64,000 nt of DNA. Origin: Halicephalobus mephisto (taxonomy: Eukaryota; Nematoda; Chromadorea; Rhabditida; Panagrolaimidae). Made by a program: the position numbers and the translations under genes. Position 1 is the stretch's first letter. The number at the start of each line of letters is the position of its first letter. The notes under the pieces are model-generated. The model did not search any database, was not told the DNA's origin, and saw only the letters and a list, made by a program, of their open reading frames with translations. The stretch spans positions 186,001-250,000 of the forward strand of contig SWDT01000009.1 in the NCBI GenBank assembly GCA_009193035.1, written 5' to 3'. Of the stretch, positions 1 to 14,300 are shown piece after piece.

Positions 1-159
1 TTTATTTTTTTCGATTTTCCAACATTTTTAAATTTTTATTTTATTTTCCAACATAATATCATCAAAATAAAACTTCAAAGAAGTTGAACAATTCTCCTAT
101 TTTATCTATTAAACATAAATTTAAAAACAAAAAGAAATTTAAGAAAACAAAATACTTCT

Positions 160-1000
160 TTTTTCGTCCTCAGACCCTGAAAATAGTCTTGGAGCGAAAA
201 TACTTTTCCCGTCATGAGACCTCTAAAGATCCTCTCAGAGCGAAAATACTTTTCCTGTTTTGAAACTTTTAAAATTCGTCTCAGAGCCAAAATACTTTTC
301 TCGTCTTGAGACCTTTAAAATTCGTCTCAGAGCAAAAATACTTTTCTCGTTTTGAGACCTTTAAAGATTGTCTCAAAGCGAAAATACTTTTCCCGTTTTC
401 AGACTTGAAGCACGTCCGAAACTTAAGTATTTTTAACTTGAGACTTTCAAAGTTCATCTTCAAGCGAAAGCACTTCTTCGTTTCGAGACTAAAAAAACAT
501 CTTAAAACGAAAGACACTTTTAAAATTATTAAAATTAGTCTGAAAAAGAAACTTTTTTCCGTCATGAAAGCTTTCAATTTGGCCGCGAAACAAAAGTATT
601 TTTTTTCGTCTTAAAAATTGATCTTAACAAGAAAGTACTTTTTCATGTCAGACTAAAAAGTGGTCCTGACACGAAAGTACTTTTTTCCGTGTTAGACTAA
701 AAAGCGGTCTCGAAACGAAAGTACTTTTTTCCGTGTTAGACTAAAAAGTGGTCCTGACACGAAAGTACTTTTTTTCCCTGTTAGACTAAAAAGTGGTCTC
801 GAAACGAAAGTACTTTTTTTCGTCATAAGTAAAATTTGGTCCTGCCACGAAAATAACTTTTCCATGTTAAGCAAAGAAATTGGTCCCGAAACGAAAGTAC
901 TTTTTTCCGTGTTAGACTAACAATTGCTCTTGACAGGAAAGACCTTTCTTCGCTTTCAGATTGAAAGGTGTCTCAAAACGAAACACTTTTTCGCGTTGAG
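160..1000. repeat. Diverged 45-48 bp tandem array with CGAAAGTACTTTT core
   Basis: Two sub-arrays abut. From 180 to about 480, units carry CTCAGAGCGAAAATACTTTT and GACCTTTAAA. From 640 to 930, units carry GACACGAAAGTACTTTTTTC, TTAGACTAAAAAG and TGGTC. The spacing of the core is about 45-48 bp. The many open frames here run through the repeats on both strands and are not genes. Confidence 0.85.
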
Positions 1001-1239
1001 AGCTTTAAAGCTTGTCTCGTGACGAAAGATGGCATCACAGATAAAAGCCTAGGGCTTCTGACTGGCAATGAAGGATTTGACGACTTGAACCCATCTCGGA
1101 ATAAATTAACTACCGTATACTGGCTGGACTAGGAAGTTGAAGAAAATCAGAAAGAATAAACACTCGGATTTTTTAATTTATAAAAATAAAAAATTTGAAG
1201 GAATACATGCCCCGTCATCGGATTTTTGGTTTTTTGGGA

Positions 1240-2377
1240 TTATCGGCCAGAAATCAGCTCGAGCGTTCCTTGTTTGAGATTCAGAAGACTAGGGTTGCCG
1301 TTCGGGGCCAACATCGTCAACATGGCGTTGTTCTGGGCCATCTGAAGAGCAGACACTTTATCCTTCCCATTAGTTGGAGAATTGTCGCAACTTTGATCAG
1401 AATCCGATCCTGTAGTATTCGCTGAGAAGATTCCAGAAGAGCTACTAGAGCTGTTCATCGAGGTATTCATCGATCCAGCTCCCTGAGGATGAGTAGCTTC
1501 ATGACCAATTTGCTGGGATCTCTGACGGAAACTTCTGCCGCAATACTGACATTGGAACGGCTTCAGACCAGTGTGGATACGTTCATGTTGATCCAAGTGG
1601 GATTTCTGAGTGAATCTCTTCGGACAAAACCGACAAGCATACGGTCGTTCTTGGAGATGGATTCTGTTGTGCTGCTGAAGCCCCCCTCTGGCCTTGAACC
1701 TTTTTCCACATTGGGCGCATTCATGGCATCTCATCTGACGACATTCATTTCTGTGGGTGTCAATCTGCAAAAATCCATCTTCAATCCTACTGTAGTCTTT
1801 AAAAAATTCAAAATCGTTTCGAAATCAATTCTCGAAAATTTGCATAAACTAATAAATCCCAAAATATCCACAAGAATCCGAATCATCGTGGAAATCACTT
1901 TAAAATCCATAAATGGAAGATGATCTTTCCGTTTAATCTTGCAATGGAGAAATCATTGCCAACTTTCAAGAACCGTACCTGACTAGATGGGAACTTCTTC
2001 GGACAAAAACTGCATTTTACTAAGTTGTCACTGCCAGATCTCTGTCTGGGTTTCATCCCCACTGAAGTGAGTGAATTCTGACGACCGATGGTGCCTGCAG
2101 AAGTGCTGGCCGAAACCGGCATCGAGTTCTGGAGGCCCATGGAGGGCGGGGCCGTGAAGGGCAGGGCCATGGAAGGCATCTGATTCGCGATGGAACCGGG
2201 CAGGTGGCTGTTAATTTGGGACATCCCAAAAAAGTTCGACATGTCGAACGAATCTGAATCGACGTCTTTTAAACGTAACCAAATTTAAAATCTATTACCA
2301 GATTTGAATTGTTGATTCAGAAGACCAGTGATGTCAACAGAAGGTTCTAAAAACCGAGGAAAATGAGATTGATCCAT
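1240..2377 (-). CDS. C2H2 zinc-finger protein, short isoform from an internal start
   Basis: An alternative first exon at 2377-2299 starts with ATG (MDQSHFPRFLEPS...) and ends one base into a codon. It therefore joins in frame to the same exon 2253-1979 used by the long form, then to 1764-1240, giving 292 residues with all four zinc-binding modules. An in-frame TAA sits four codons upstream of this ATG, so it is a genuine start and not internal coding sequence. A probable splice acceptor (TTTACCAG) lies at about 2424, placing the 5' end 46 nt before the ATG. The intron 2298-2254 is 45 nt if the ATTCAG acceptor is used, or 33 nt if the weaker AAAAG acceptor is used. The short form would lack the roughly 160 residue low-complexity N-terminus, and so could bind DNA with different regulatory activity. 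Two forms sharing a DNA-binding C-terminus is an inference from splice phase. Confidence 0.75.
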
Positions 2378-5300
2378 TTTGTTATTTTAGACGGACAACA
2401 TTGAAGGTTTGGCGAAGGAATGACTGGTAAATTAAAAGTAGAAAAAGAGGACGCATGCGCAAAGCGTGGGAGGACATTGTTCGGGCTCCCGAGGAAGGTC
2501 AATCAACAAGCTCCTCTTCTGGATTGAAGTCAATCTTCCTCTGAAGTAGCCTGAACATTCCGAAAACATTCGGATTACTGTAGACGAAGTGAAATAAAGT
2601 AATATGGGTTACAGGACAGCCTAAGGATTGCGGCGGTACTTGACGGGAGATCCACCTAGTGATACATACGTCGTAAAGAAATAGATATACATATGTGAAA
2701 CAGTTTATATATGGGGAAGAAAAAAGAAGTAATATGGGTTATAGGACAGCCTAAAGGTTGTGGTGGTACTCGATGAAGGAAGTTGTTGACGGGAGATCAG
2801 CGTAATGATATATAAAAAGGAGCAATATGGGTGGGTTATTGGGTAGCCTAAAGGTTGCGGTGGTACTTCGGGGGATTTTGCGCGGAAAAGTAACCTAATG
2901 GTGGATACATCTCGCAATAAAGAAATAGACGTGCATACAAAGGAAGGAATATGAAAAAAGAGAGATATAAAAAGGAAAATTAACTTCTAAATAACATCAG
3001 CTGTTTTTTGTGCAAAATTTCGTTCGCACTGAAAAACACGAAAGTAGCGTGATTTTCAGGAACTTTCGTGGCAAGAGTTGATTTCTCCTGCCAGCCAGAA
3101 TCTTTTTCTCCAAAAGTTCCACTCGCACTGATAAAAAAAGACTTGTCTTGGTCATCAGGAATTTTCGCCGTGGGAGTTGTTTATGCACGTATGTGAAATT
3201 CGTTTTTTTAGGTTAATTTCTGTTCGCATTGATAAATAACAATATTTTAAAATTTTTTTTTGCTTTTTTTAATGTTTTTAATTTAGCAAGATTATTAAGT
3301 AATTTTTTTTCGACTAGAATATATTCGCAATGGTAAATTTTAAATTTTCTAAGGAGTTTCGCGGCGGAAGTTCAACTTTTCGGAATTTTTTTTGATCGAT
3401 TATTGAATTTATTTTTGGAAATTTGAATCACAATAGTAAATGAAGAAGTTAAAAATATTTAATCAAGAATTTTCGTTGTGGGAGTTGGCTGGATTTAGTT
3501 ATTAAAAAATTTAGGTCAACTTCCACTTGGAAGAATAAAGATAAAATTCTTACTGTCAAAAATTTTCGTTGCGGGAGTTGACAATTTGGTTATTAAAAAT
3601 TTTAGGCCAACTTGTATTTAGAAAAATAAAAATAAAATTATTACGGTGGATCAGGGACTTTCGTTGCGGGAGTTGACAATTTGGTTGTTAAAAATTTTAG
3701 GATAATTTGTATTTAAAAAAATAAAAATAAAATTATTACTGTCGGAAATTTCCGCGATAGGATCTAATCTCACTTTTCTATTAAATTCGTTTTTAGGCCA
3801 ACTTCCACTCACACCAACAAAAACAAATTTTATAGCCAATCATTACTTTTCGCGACAAGAGTTAATTTCGCATTCGTAAGGAACACTTCTGATCGATTAT
3901 TGAATTTCTTTTTTCCAAAATTCCACCCAAAACGGTAAATAAAAAAATTAAAAAAAATAAAAATTTTAAAATTTTAAAATTTAAAAAAAATAAAAAATAT
4001 TTAATTCAAAATTTTCGTTGTAGAAATTAAAAAAATAATTTTAAAAAACAATTTTCGCATAATTGATTTCCGAAAAAATCAAATATTTTAAAAAAATTTC
4101 GAATTTAAATATTTTTCGTAATTTTTGAAAATTTCAAAGTCGAATTTTTATTTTTTTTTCACGAAGAAAAAATAGAAACTTTTCTTTGAAAAAAACGGAA
4201 CGGAAAATGGCGCAAATGAACCGGTATCGAACGTTGTCGTCGATTTGGGTTGTTTACGAATTAAAAACAATTTTAAAAATAAAAAATAATTTTTTCAAAG
4301 ACTTACGGTACATACCCTGAAGGACTCCGTTTTGTTGTTGATGATGTTGATGAATGTTGTACATTTGATGAGGAGAACAAGTGGGACTTCCGTCTTCCCC
4401 CGTGGATCCGCTGGATTGACGCAGCATTCTAGGGTTCGAACCCCCGGGATGCATCGAATGGCCAAACAAGTCCGAATTTTGGATGGATTCTTGTCTTTCT
4501 GATTCGCCGTTTTCAGGATCCCGTTTCAAAAATAATCGATCTTTCGAAATGAGGTTAGCTATCATATCAAGCTCCTGAAAATTACCGTAATCAATTTCTG
4601 ATTTTTTTTCACAAAAATCTAAAATTTTCTTTCCACGAAATTAATTTTTCTTATAAAATTAAAAAATAAATTCTTTATAAAATTCAAAAATAAATTTTTT
4701 TTACAAAATTAAAAAATAAATTTTTTTACAAAATTAAAAAATAAATTTTTCTTATAAAATTAAAAAATTAATTTTTTTTTATATAATTTAAAAATTTATT
4801 TTTTTTTACAAAATTCTGAATTTTTTTGTTTCGTTTCAGAATCAGAAATGTTCGAAATTTGAATTTTGATATTTATATAATTTTCAGATGAAAAGCGAAA
4901 ATAACCTTGAGACTTGGAATCTGACTCCCGGTCATTTATCAAACCGAAAAATAAAGGAATTTTGTTTTCAAAATTCATAATATTATTAAAATCAAAAATG
5001 GGTGTTGGTTTGAATCATCTCAAAACGAATTTCTGAATTTTTCTAAAATGTTCCAAAATTTTGGATTTTAAACATTAATTTTAAAATTATAGTATTAAAA
5101 ACTTAAAAAATAAAATCTTTTATAAAATGGTCCTGACACGAATTTCCAGAAAATTTTTGAATTCAATAAAAAATAAAAAAAAATAAAAAATAAAATAAAT
5201 TTTTTAAAATAAAAAAATAAAAATAAATTTTTAAAATTGGACAATTTATAACATTAGAAATTTTAGAATAAAATTAAAATAAATTTAAAAAATTGGACAA

Positions 5301-8300
5301 TTTATAATATTAAAAATTTTAGAATAAAGTAAAAAAATTAAAAAATTAAAATATATTTAAAAAATTGGACAATTTATAATATTAGAAGTTTCATAATGGG
5401 ATAAATTTGAACTTGAGTTAGGGGACTATGGAGGAACAAAAGCAACTTTTTGATGAAAGAAGATCGAAAAATTGACGAAGGAAAAAATACAGTTTTTATA
5501 TTTGGACAAAAAACGAACGCTTTTCCTTTTTAGACTTTCGGGAGAGATTTTTTGATTGTTTCATTGGTATTTTTCATCGGTATTTGCACACGGAGGACAG
5601 ATCGACGCCGGTCTGCCTCTTCGTTGAAATTAGTCAAAAATCGACTCGAGGATTTTTTCAAAACTCATTTTTCCACTGCGCAAGACAATCTAGAGTCCTG
5701 GAGAATCCATACTGTAGTTTCGTACTAACAAACGTGACTTTTCGTTTTAGAACCAGTTTCGTGCTACAACACACTACGAGACCGGATTTACGTAATCTGG
5801 TACAAACCAGGAGTTTTAATCAAATTGGGGTGAAAATTAAGCATTTTTGTCCAAAATTGTCTCGGAAAGAAACTTAAAAATTTTCCAGTAAAGACCTAAA
5901 AGTAAGAAACCAGAGTTTAGGAAGTCCAGAAATCATAACATTGTAAAAGTAACAATATTTTTGTCCAAAATTGTCTCGGAAAGAAACTTAAAAATTTTCC
6001 AGTAAAGACCTAAAAGTAAAAAATTTCAACTTTACGTTGTTGTAAAAAATTCAAAAAGTATCTAATAAATTCTAAAATTATAAGAACTAGAAAGTAGTTT
6101 CGAATAGAACTTTGAGAATTTTCGTGTTAAGACCAAAAAGTGTAAAATCATAAGAACTAGAAAACAATCTCAAACGGAATCTTTTGAGAATTTTCGTATT
6201 GAGACCAAAAAGTGTAAAATAATAGGAACTAGAGAATAATCTTAAACGGAATTTTGAGAATTTTCGTATTGAGACCAAAAAGTGTAAAATCATAAGAACT
6301 AGAGAACAATCTCGAACGGAATCTTTTGAGAATTTTCGTGTTGAGACTAAAAAGTGTAAAATTTAATGTTTGCATGCTTTTCCAAAGTTCTACCAAGTCT
6401 AATGGATTCAGACGAATCCCAAAATCCCAGATGGTGTTTGGAATGTTGTCTGAACATCGTAACTAGGGAGACTTCCAAAAACGATTCGCTTTGGGTTTCA
6501 GCAACCAGTGGTTTGTTTTTTTGCTATCTTCAGATTTCAGAAAAATTAATCACAAAGATTTCCCCAAGAACAGTCACTTCTTCAATTGTCAAATAAAATC
6601 TCAAAAAAAGTAATTTTTTATAAAAATTTAAAAAAAATAATTTTTTATAAAAAGTAAAAAAAATAATTTTTTATAAAAATTAAAAAAGATTTATTTTTTA
6701 ATTAAAAAATTAAAATAAAAAAGCTGAATTTTTTTAAAACTTTTTTTATAAAAAAATAAATCATAAAAAGTTAGAAAAAAATTTTATAAAAAAAATAATT
6801 TTTTTTTCGAGTTTTTTCTATAAAAAAATTTAAAAATAAACTTTCCTTTTTTAAATTTTTTTTATAAAAAAAAGTAAAATTTCTTTTTTTCAAAGTTTTT
6901 TATAAAAAAAATTCAACTTTTTTTGAAAATTTTTTAATAAAAATGTTTAAAAAAAATAAAATTTCTTTTTTTATGAATTTTCTTGAAAATTTTTTAATAA
7001 AAATGTTTAAAAAAAATAAAATTTCTTTTTTTCGAAATTTTTTATAAAAAAAATTCAACTTTTTTTTGAAAATTTTGAAAATAAAAAAATTTGTACTTGA
7101 TCTTTGGTGTAAAAATTATGAAAAAATATTTTCTAAATTGTAATTATTTTTTAAATCATGTAATTTAAAAAAAATTAAACGTATTTTTTAAAGTTAATTA
7201 TTATATAAAAATTTATAGTTGATCTTTGATTAAAAAAAAGTAGAAAAATTGTCAAAAGTATAATTATTTTTTTACAAAATTATATCATTATTAAAAATTA
7301 CTTTTTTTTAAGAAAAATTTTAATTTTTTTATTTTAAATTATTTATTTTTTTTATTTTTTTAAATATTTAAAATAATTTATTTTTTTTTAAATTATTTAA
7401 ATTTTTTTGAATATTCTAAAAAATTATTTTGTTAATCTTTGAAATAAAAAAATACAAAACAAATTCAAACATAAAATTGTTTTTTTACTATTAAATTAAA
7501 TTTAAAAAAAATAAAATTAAATTAAATTTAAAAAAAATAAAATTAAATAAATTAAAAAAAATAAAATAAAATTAAATAAATTTAAAAAAAATAAAATTAA
7601 TTTTAAAAAATTCATGTTTAATTTTCGATAAAAAAATTAGATTTAAAAATTTTTAAAATTATGAAATTAATTAATATCATTGTTTTAATTATTTTCAAAG
7701 TACAGTAAGAAGTTAAAAAATGCACTTTGTCTTCTGAATCTGACTAATTGCAGATTCGAAAAAAGAAGCTAATTCGAGATTGCCTCAGGGACTGAATTCG
7801 GGCTACCTGGAAGGGGGATTTAAAAGTACAGTCTAATTTAAAAATAAAAAAAATAAAAAATAAAAAAGTCCCAAAAGTGCATGTTCGAATTTTGCGTCAT
7901 TTTTGATTTTCGAACAATTACCACACTCGAGAGATTCTCATTAGTTACAGTACTTTGAAAAAATTACGAAATTCAAGGCTTTAGGATTTCCTAGAATGCA
8001 ACGGATCCCTTTGGGATTTATTAAAAAACATTAATTTTTTATAATTTCTGATTTTAACTCGAAATTTCAATTTTCAAAACTATTTTTTGCATATAATTTT
8101 ATATTTGTAACAACTTCGAAATTTAAAAAAATATAAAAATTAAATTTTTTATTTTTAGGTCCTGACTGGAAAATTTCGAAATTCGTGTTGAGAGAGTTTT
8201 TACAGTAATCTAAGACTTAATAAATAATTTCAAAATCTTTAAAAAAAATAAAAATTGAATTTTTCATTTTTGGATCCTGACTGGAAAATTTCGAAATTCG

Positions 8301-11300
8301 CGTTGAGACAGTTTTTACAGTAATCTAAGACTTAATAAATAATTTCAAAATTTAAAAAAAATAAAAATTGGATTTTTCATTTTTAGGTCCTGACTGGAAA
8401 ATTCCGAAATTCGTGTTGAGAGAGTTTTTACAGTAATCTAAGACTTACTAAATAATTTCAAAATCTTTAAAAAAAATTAAATTTTTCATTTTTGGGTCCT
8501 GACTGGAAAATTTCGAAATTCGCGTTGAGACTATTTTTGAAATTTTTTGATAAATATGTTTTTTTAAATATTAGTTTTGGAAAATGTGCTTTTGAACTTT
8601 ATAGAATCATAAACATAAATTTTTTAATTTTCGGTCTTGATTGGAAAATTGAAAAAATCTCGCCGAGACGGTTTTTTCAGAATTTATTTCTGTTTTTTAA
8701 TAATATGACTCAGACAGAATCCACAGGGTCTTTTTTGAACTTTACAAAACCACGCAAATGTCAAGGTTCACAATTTTCGGTCTTAATTGGAAAATTCCAA
8801 AAATTCCCCTCAAGACAATTTTTTACTTTTTTAAATTTAAATAATTTAAATTTTTTAAAAATATTTTAAATTTTAAATAATTTTAATTTTCTAAATAATT
8901 TTAATTTTTTAAATAATTTAAATTTTTTAAAAATATTTTAAATTTAAATAATTTTAATTTTTTTAAATAATTTTAAATTTTAAATAATTTAAATTTTTTA
9001 AATAATTTAAATTTTTTAAATTTTTTTAAATTTTTAATTTTTTTTAGTTTTTTTTATTTTAAACATTTTTATTTTTGAATTTTTTTTAAATTTTGAACTT
9101 TATTGTTTTCAAATTTTTTAAAATAAAACAAAAAATTTTTTAATTTCCGGTCTTGGAGAATTTTTTCGAGACAATTTTTTTGAATTTTAAATATTTTTAT
9201 TTTTTATAATAATACGATTTCGAAATTCGCTCTTTTCTCGTCCAAAAAAAGTCAAAACATTTTTTTCAAAATTGAATGACAAAGGATAAAAAAATTTTTT
9301 TCAAATTTTCCTGATCAATGACCACAATTGTAAACATTATTCGTTTTTTAAATTCCGAATTTTCTGTAATAGTAAATTCAATTATTTATTTTTAGATAAT
9401 TTTTATTAAAAAAAATTTATTTTTTAAAAATATTCAAAAATTTATTTTTTTTAAAAATATTCAAAAAATTTTATTTTTTAAAAATATTCAAAAATTTTTA
9501 TTTTTTAAAAATATTCGAAAAATTTTTTTAAACTTTATTTTTTAAAAATATTTCAAAAAAATTAAAAATGATCTTTGAAATGTTCGAAATTATCAAAGAA
9601 CATAGAAAATTATTTTTAAACAATTTTTAAATTATTAAAAAATAAAAACGAAATTAAAAAAATAAAATTTCCTAAAAAGTGAAAAAAAATAAAAATAAAA
9701 TTTCTTAAAATTTAAAAAAATTTTTAATTTTCGAAATTTTTTTTAAAAAATAAAAATAATTTTAAATTAACAAAAATTCTTACCAATTGTTTGATTAAAT
9801 TGTTGAATTTTAAATCTCCGGTGAAAATTGTTTTTTCGACAGAAATCATAATTTTAAAAAAAAATAAAATAAATTTCCACAAGATTTTATTTCAAAAAAG
9901 AAATAAACCACGATTACAAAATATATGACAGAGAACCTCCCATATTTTTCTGTTACAAACCTTGTCCAAAAGTGCATCCGTTCGTGTTTTTTTAATTTTT
10001 AAAAAAAAAAAAGAAAAAAGGGCGGCACAAAAGTGGACGTGTTTACCTCAGACAGCACTGCTCTTTTTATTCGACTTTTTTGATTCCCACGTTTTTGAAT
10101 TTAAAATGGAAAAAATAAAAAAAAACGAAAAAAATTATCTTGGATTATAATTTTTTTGACGTGGATTGGCAATAATACTATAAAATAAAAAAATTTAAAT
10201 AAAAATAAAAATGAAAATAATTTAAATAAAAATTTTAAATTTAAATAAAAATAAAAAAATTTAAATAAAAATTTTAAATTTAAATAAAAATAAAAAAATT
10301 TAAATAAAAATTTTAAAATTTTAATAAAAATAAAAAATTTTTCAAATACTAATTTTAATAATTTTCCAGTCAAGACCGAAAAATGTAAAAAATTAGTTTT
10401 TATGTGGTTTTAGGAAATTTAAATTATAATATTATAAAAATAAAAAATTTAAAAAAAATTTAAAAAATGGTCTCGACAAGAATTTTCGGAATTTCCACTC
10501 AGGACCAAAAATTGCGAAAATTAAATTTTTATGTAATTTTAGAAAATTTGAAAAATTTATTTTTGTAAAAATATTTTTCACAGAATTTCAAAAATGGTCT
10601 CGACAAGAATTTTCGGAATTTCCACTCGAGACCAAAAATTGCGAAAATTAAATTTTTACGTAATTTTAGAAAATTTCGAAATCAGATTATTGCAAAAATA
10701 AAAATATTTTCGCAGTAAAAATTTTTTAAATTTTCCAATTAGGATCGAAAATTATAAAATTTCGTGTTTACGTGATTTTTAAAAAATTTCGAAATCATAC
10801 AATTTTAAAAAAACACAAATATTTGTCATGAAATTTCGAAGAATTATCTCAAGGGGGATCTTTAGAGTTTTCCAACCAAGACCAGGAACAGCGGGATCCG
10901 ACAACATCCGAACCTGATTCACCATGACGTAAAAACCAAAAATTTGCAACAAAATCCTAAAAATTTCCAAAATGTGAATTTTTAACTTTCCAGTTGAGAC
11001 CCGAAACCATAAAATTCAGAATTTACATGATTTTAAATAATTCTGATTATTTAAAAAAAATAAAATTTTCCAATCAAGACCAAAAAAAAAATTAATGTTG
11101 TTTTTAAAGATTTTAAATTCTAATTATTTTTTATTTTTTAAAAATTAAGAATTTATTTTTTTTAAATTTCAATTATTTTAAAAAAAACTTAAAAATTTTC
11201 CAATCAAGACCAAAAAAATTTAAAATTAAGAATTTTCTTTTTAAATTTTAATTATTTTAAAAAAAATAAAATCTTCCAATCAAGACCAAAAAAAATTTAA

Positions 11301-14300
11301 AATTAATGTTGTTTTTAAAGATTTTAAATTCTAATTATTTTTTATTTTTTAAAAATTAAGAATTTATTTTTTTTAAATTTCAATTATTTTTAAAAAAATA
11401 AAATTTTCCAATCAAGACCAAAAAAAATTTAAAATTTTTATTTTTTTTAATTTCAAAAAATTTCAAATTTATGTAACTTAAAAAAAATGAAATTTTAAAA
11501 TTCCCCAGTTGAGACCAAAAATAAAATTTTAAATTTATAAAAAGTTTTTTTTAATATTTTTTAAATACCGTAACTAGGGAAATTTTCTAAAAATGAATTA
11601 CTTTTTCGTTCCGAGACACTCTGGGGAATAAAAACAAAAAAACGGAGGTGAATTTAAATATTACTGTTTGTAAAAAAATTAAAAAATATAAAATTTAACA
11701 ATATTCTAAATTACAGTAATCCCGGGATTACGGTAGGTCAATTTTTAGTGAAAATTAAAATTTTACAATTTGTTGAAAATTACAGTAGCCTCAGGATTAC
11801 GGTAAATAAACCTTTAGTAAAAAAATTCAATAATATTTAAGAATTACAGTATACCCAACATCATGATAAATATTTTTAATTTTTAAAAATTAATAAAAGT
11901 TTAAATTTTATAATTTTTAAAATTACTGTAGATTTAATATTACTGTAAACTTTTTTAAAATAAGTCAATAAAAAGTTTGAGTTTCATAATTTCAAAGTTA
12001 CTGTAGGTTTTAAATTACTGTAAACTTTTTTAAAATAAGTCAATAAAAGTTTAAATTTTACAATTTTCAAAGTTACTGTAGATTTTAAATTACAGTAAAC
12101 TTTTTTAAAAAATCAACAAAGTTTGAATTTTATAACTTCTGAAATTACTGTAGACCTGGAATTCAGATAAACTTTTTTTTGAAAAAAAAAAGAAATCGAT
12201 AAAAAGTTAAAATCAATGAAAACATTCAAAACGCGATTTTTTGTTGTTTTTCGGGTTTATAGAATTGAGTGAAGCGACGTTCGGGGACAAGGTTCCACGC
12301 AAAAAAACATGAGAAAATGGAAAAAGCAAAAGTTCTCCCAAAAGGACCCCAGTGTTCTTTTGCGTCAAATTTTTGACAGAGTTTCATTTTTTAGAAAAAA
12401 AAAAATAAAAAAGAATGGAACGTTTTATTTTTTCCTGACAGACTGAAAGTCGGAATTTTTTTCGAGAACAGCCGGACCTGAAAAAACCAGCTGGATTGGA
12501 GATGAACGTGGCCAGGAAAACCCTTCACTCAAAAGTTTCAATCAATATCATGGGATCAACTACTATCAATTTTTAAAAGAAATTACTGTAGTAAAAAAAT
12601 AAAAAAAAGTGGAATTTTTTTTCGAAACGAAAGTTTCTAAAAAATCAGGAATTTAACAACAGTGGAAGTTGGCCTAAAAACTGATCAAAAAAATGAAATT
12701 GGGTCTTGCAGCGAAAGTTTCTGAAAATCAGGAGTTTTATTTTCCTTGGTAAAAGTTGGCCTAAAAATTGATAAAAAAGTAATATTAGGTCCTGCAGCGA
12801 AAGTTTCTAAAAAATTAAGGATTTTATTTTTATTAAATAAAAGTTGGCCTAAAAACTGATAAAAAAGTAACATTAGGTCCTGCAGCGAAAATTTCTAAAA
12901 AACAAAGAATTTTATTTTTATTAATAATTAGCCCAAAAACCATTAAAAAACAAAATTAACTCTCGATAACAAAATTCCTGGAAATTAAGAATTTTATTTT
13001 TATTGATAAAGGCGAGTTTAAAAATTTAAAAATTGGGTCTTGTGGCGAAAATTATCGAAAATTAAGAAATTAGGAAATTTGTTTATATTAATGCAAGTAG
13101 GATTTGACCTAAAAATCCAACGGACAATCGAAATCGGGTCTTGTCGCGAAAGTGCCTGGAAATCGGGAGGAGTTTAGTCGCTATTAGCGGGAGTGGAGGT
13201 TGGCCTAAAAAGAAGCTTAACAGAAGGTGAAACTGACTCCCACCGCGAAAATCTCCAAAAATCAAAATTTCCGTTATTTAATAAAATGAATGAAAATTAA
13301 TCAAAAAAGAAATTTAACAAAAAAACGAATTCTCACCGCGAAAATTCCTAAAAATAAAAAGTAGTTATTTACCACTAAGAAAAAAAGAAAAAATTAATTT
13401 TCACCATGAAAATTTTTAAAAATTGAAAGATATTTAACTATTTAATAGAATGAATAACATTGTACTAAAAGAAACAGGCGTAAAAAACCGACTCCCACCA
13501 CGAAAACCTTTGGAAATAAAGAAGAGTCTGATTATTTGCCAGCATGACTAAACTCGAACCCAAAAAGAACTAACAGACGTACGAAATTAACTCCCACCAC
13601 GAAAGTCCCTGAAAAATCAAGAAAGTCTGGTCGTTCACCAGTGCGAGTGGAACTTTCTTAAAAAGAAACTTAACTGATCAAAAAATCAACTTTCACCACG
13701 AAAGTCCCTGAAAATCAAGAAAGTCTGGTCGTTCACCAGTGCGAGTAGAAATCTCCCAAAAAAAATATAACTGGTTAAAAATAGATTCCCACCACGAAAG
13801 TCCCTGAAAATCAAGAAAGTCTGGTCGTTTACCAGTGCGAGTGGAATTTTCTCGGAAAAAGCTAACTTAAAAAATCGATTCCCACCGCGAAAGTTCCTGA
13901 TTAACCATGCTAGTCTCTCTCATTTACGTACGCGAGTGGAATTTTGCGCAACAAACGATCCAAAAGCAAACTTAGGTCAACATTTTAAGTTTTATAATTC
14001 CGATTTTTTGAGTTTTTTCTCACAATTGAAGACTTTTGTTGTGAAAAATCCAAAATTATAAAATTACTTCGTCGATAAAATTTTAGATAAAAACGTAAAT
14101 CGCGAAAATTTTTTAAATGAACTTTAACTACAAAAAACGAATATCCCGATTGAGGGACAACTTTAGAGCAGTCAATTTTTAAGCCTCTCGAGGAACAGAT
14201 AAGTGAAAATCGATGCAAGATCGATCGACTTACGCGAGAGACACCTCATCATTCATCCACCAAATCCTCAAAGAACAACTGCATTTTTCAACTAATTACA

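Noticed and set aside
102..614. Several overlapping open frames on both strands
   Set aside because: All derive from the 45-48 bp tandem array. Peptides are repetitive and basic, with no splice context.
2690..2710. GTGAAACAG as a reversed piRNA (CTGTTTCA) upstream motif
   Set aside because: A single occurrence in repeat DNA with no clustering; C. elegans-type piRNA loci occur in dense groups.
4430..4450. GGTTCGAACC-like sequence as a tRNA B-box
   Set aside because: It lies inside a zinc-finger exon, is simply palindromic, and has no acceptor or anticodon stems around it. No tRNA was found elsewhere in the window.
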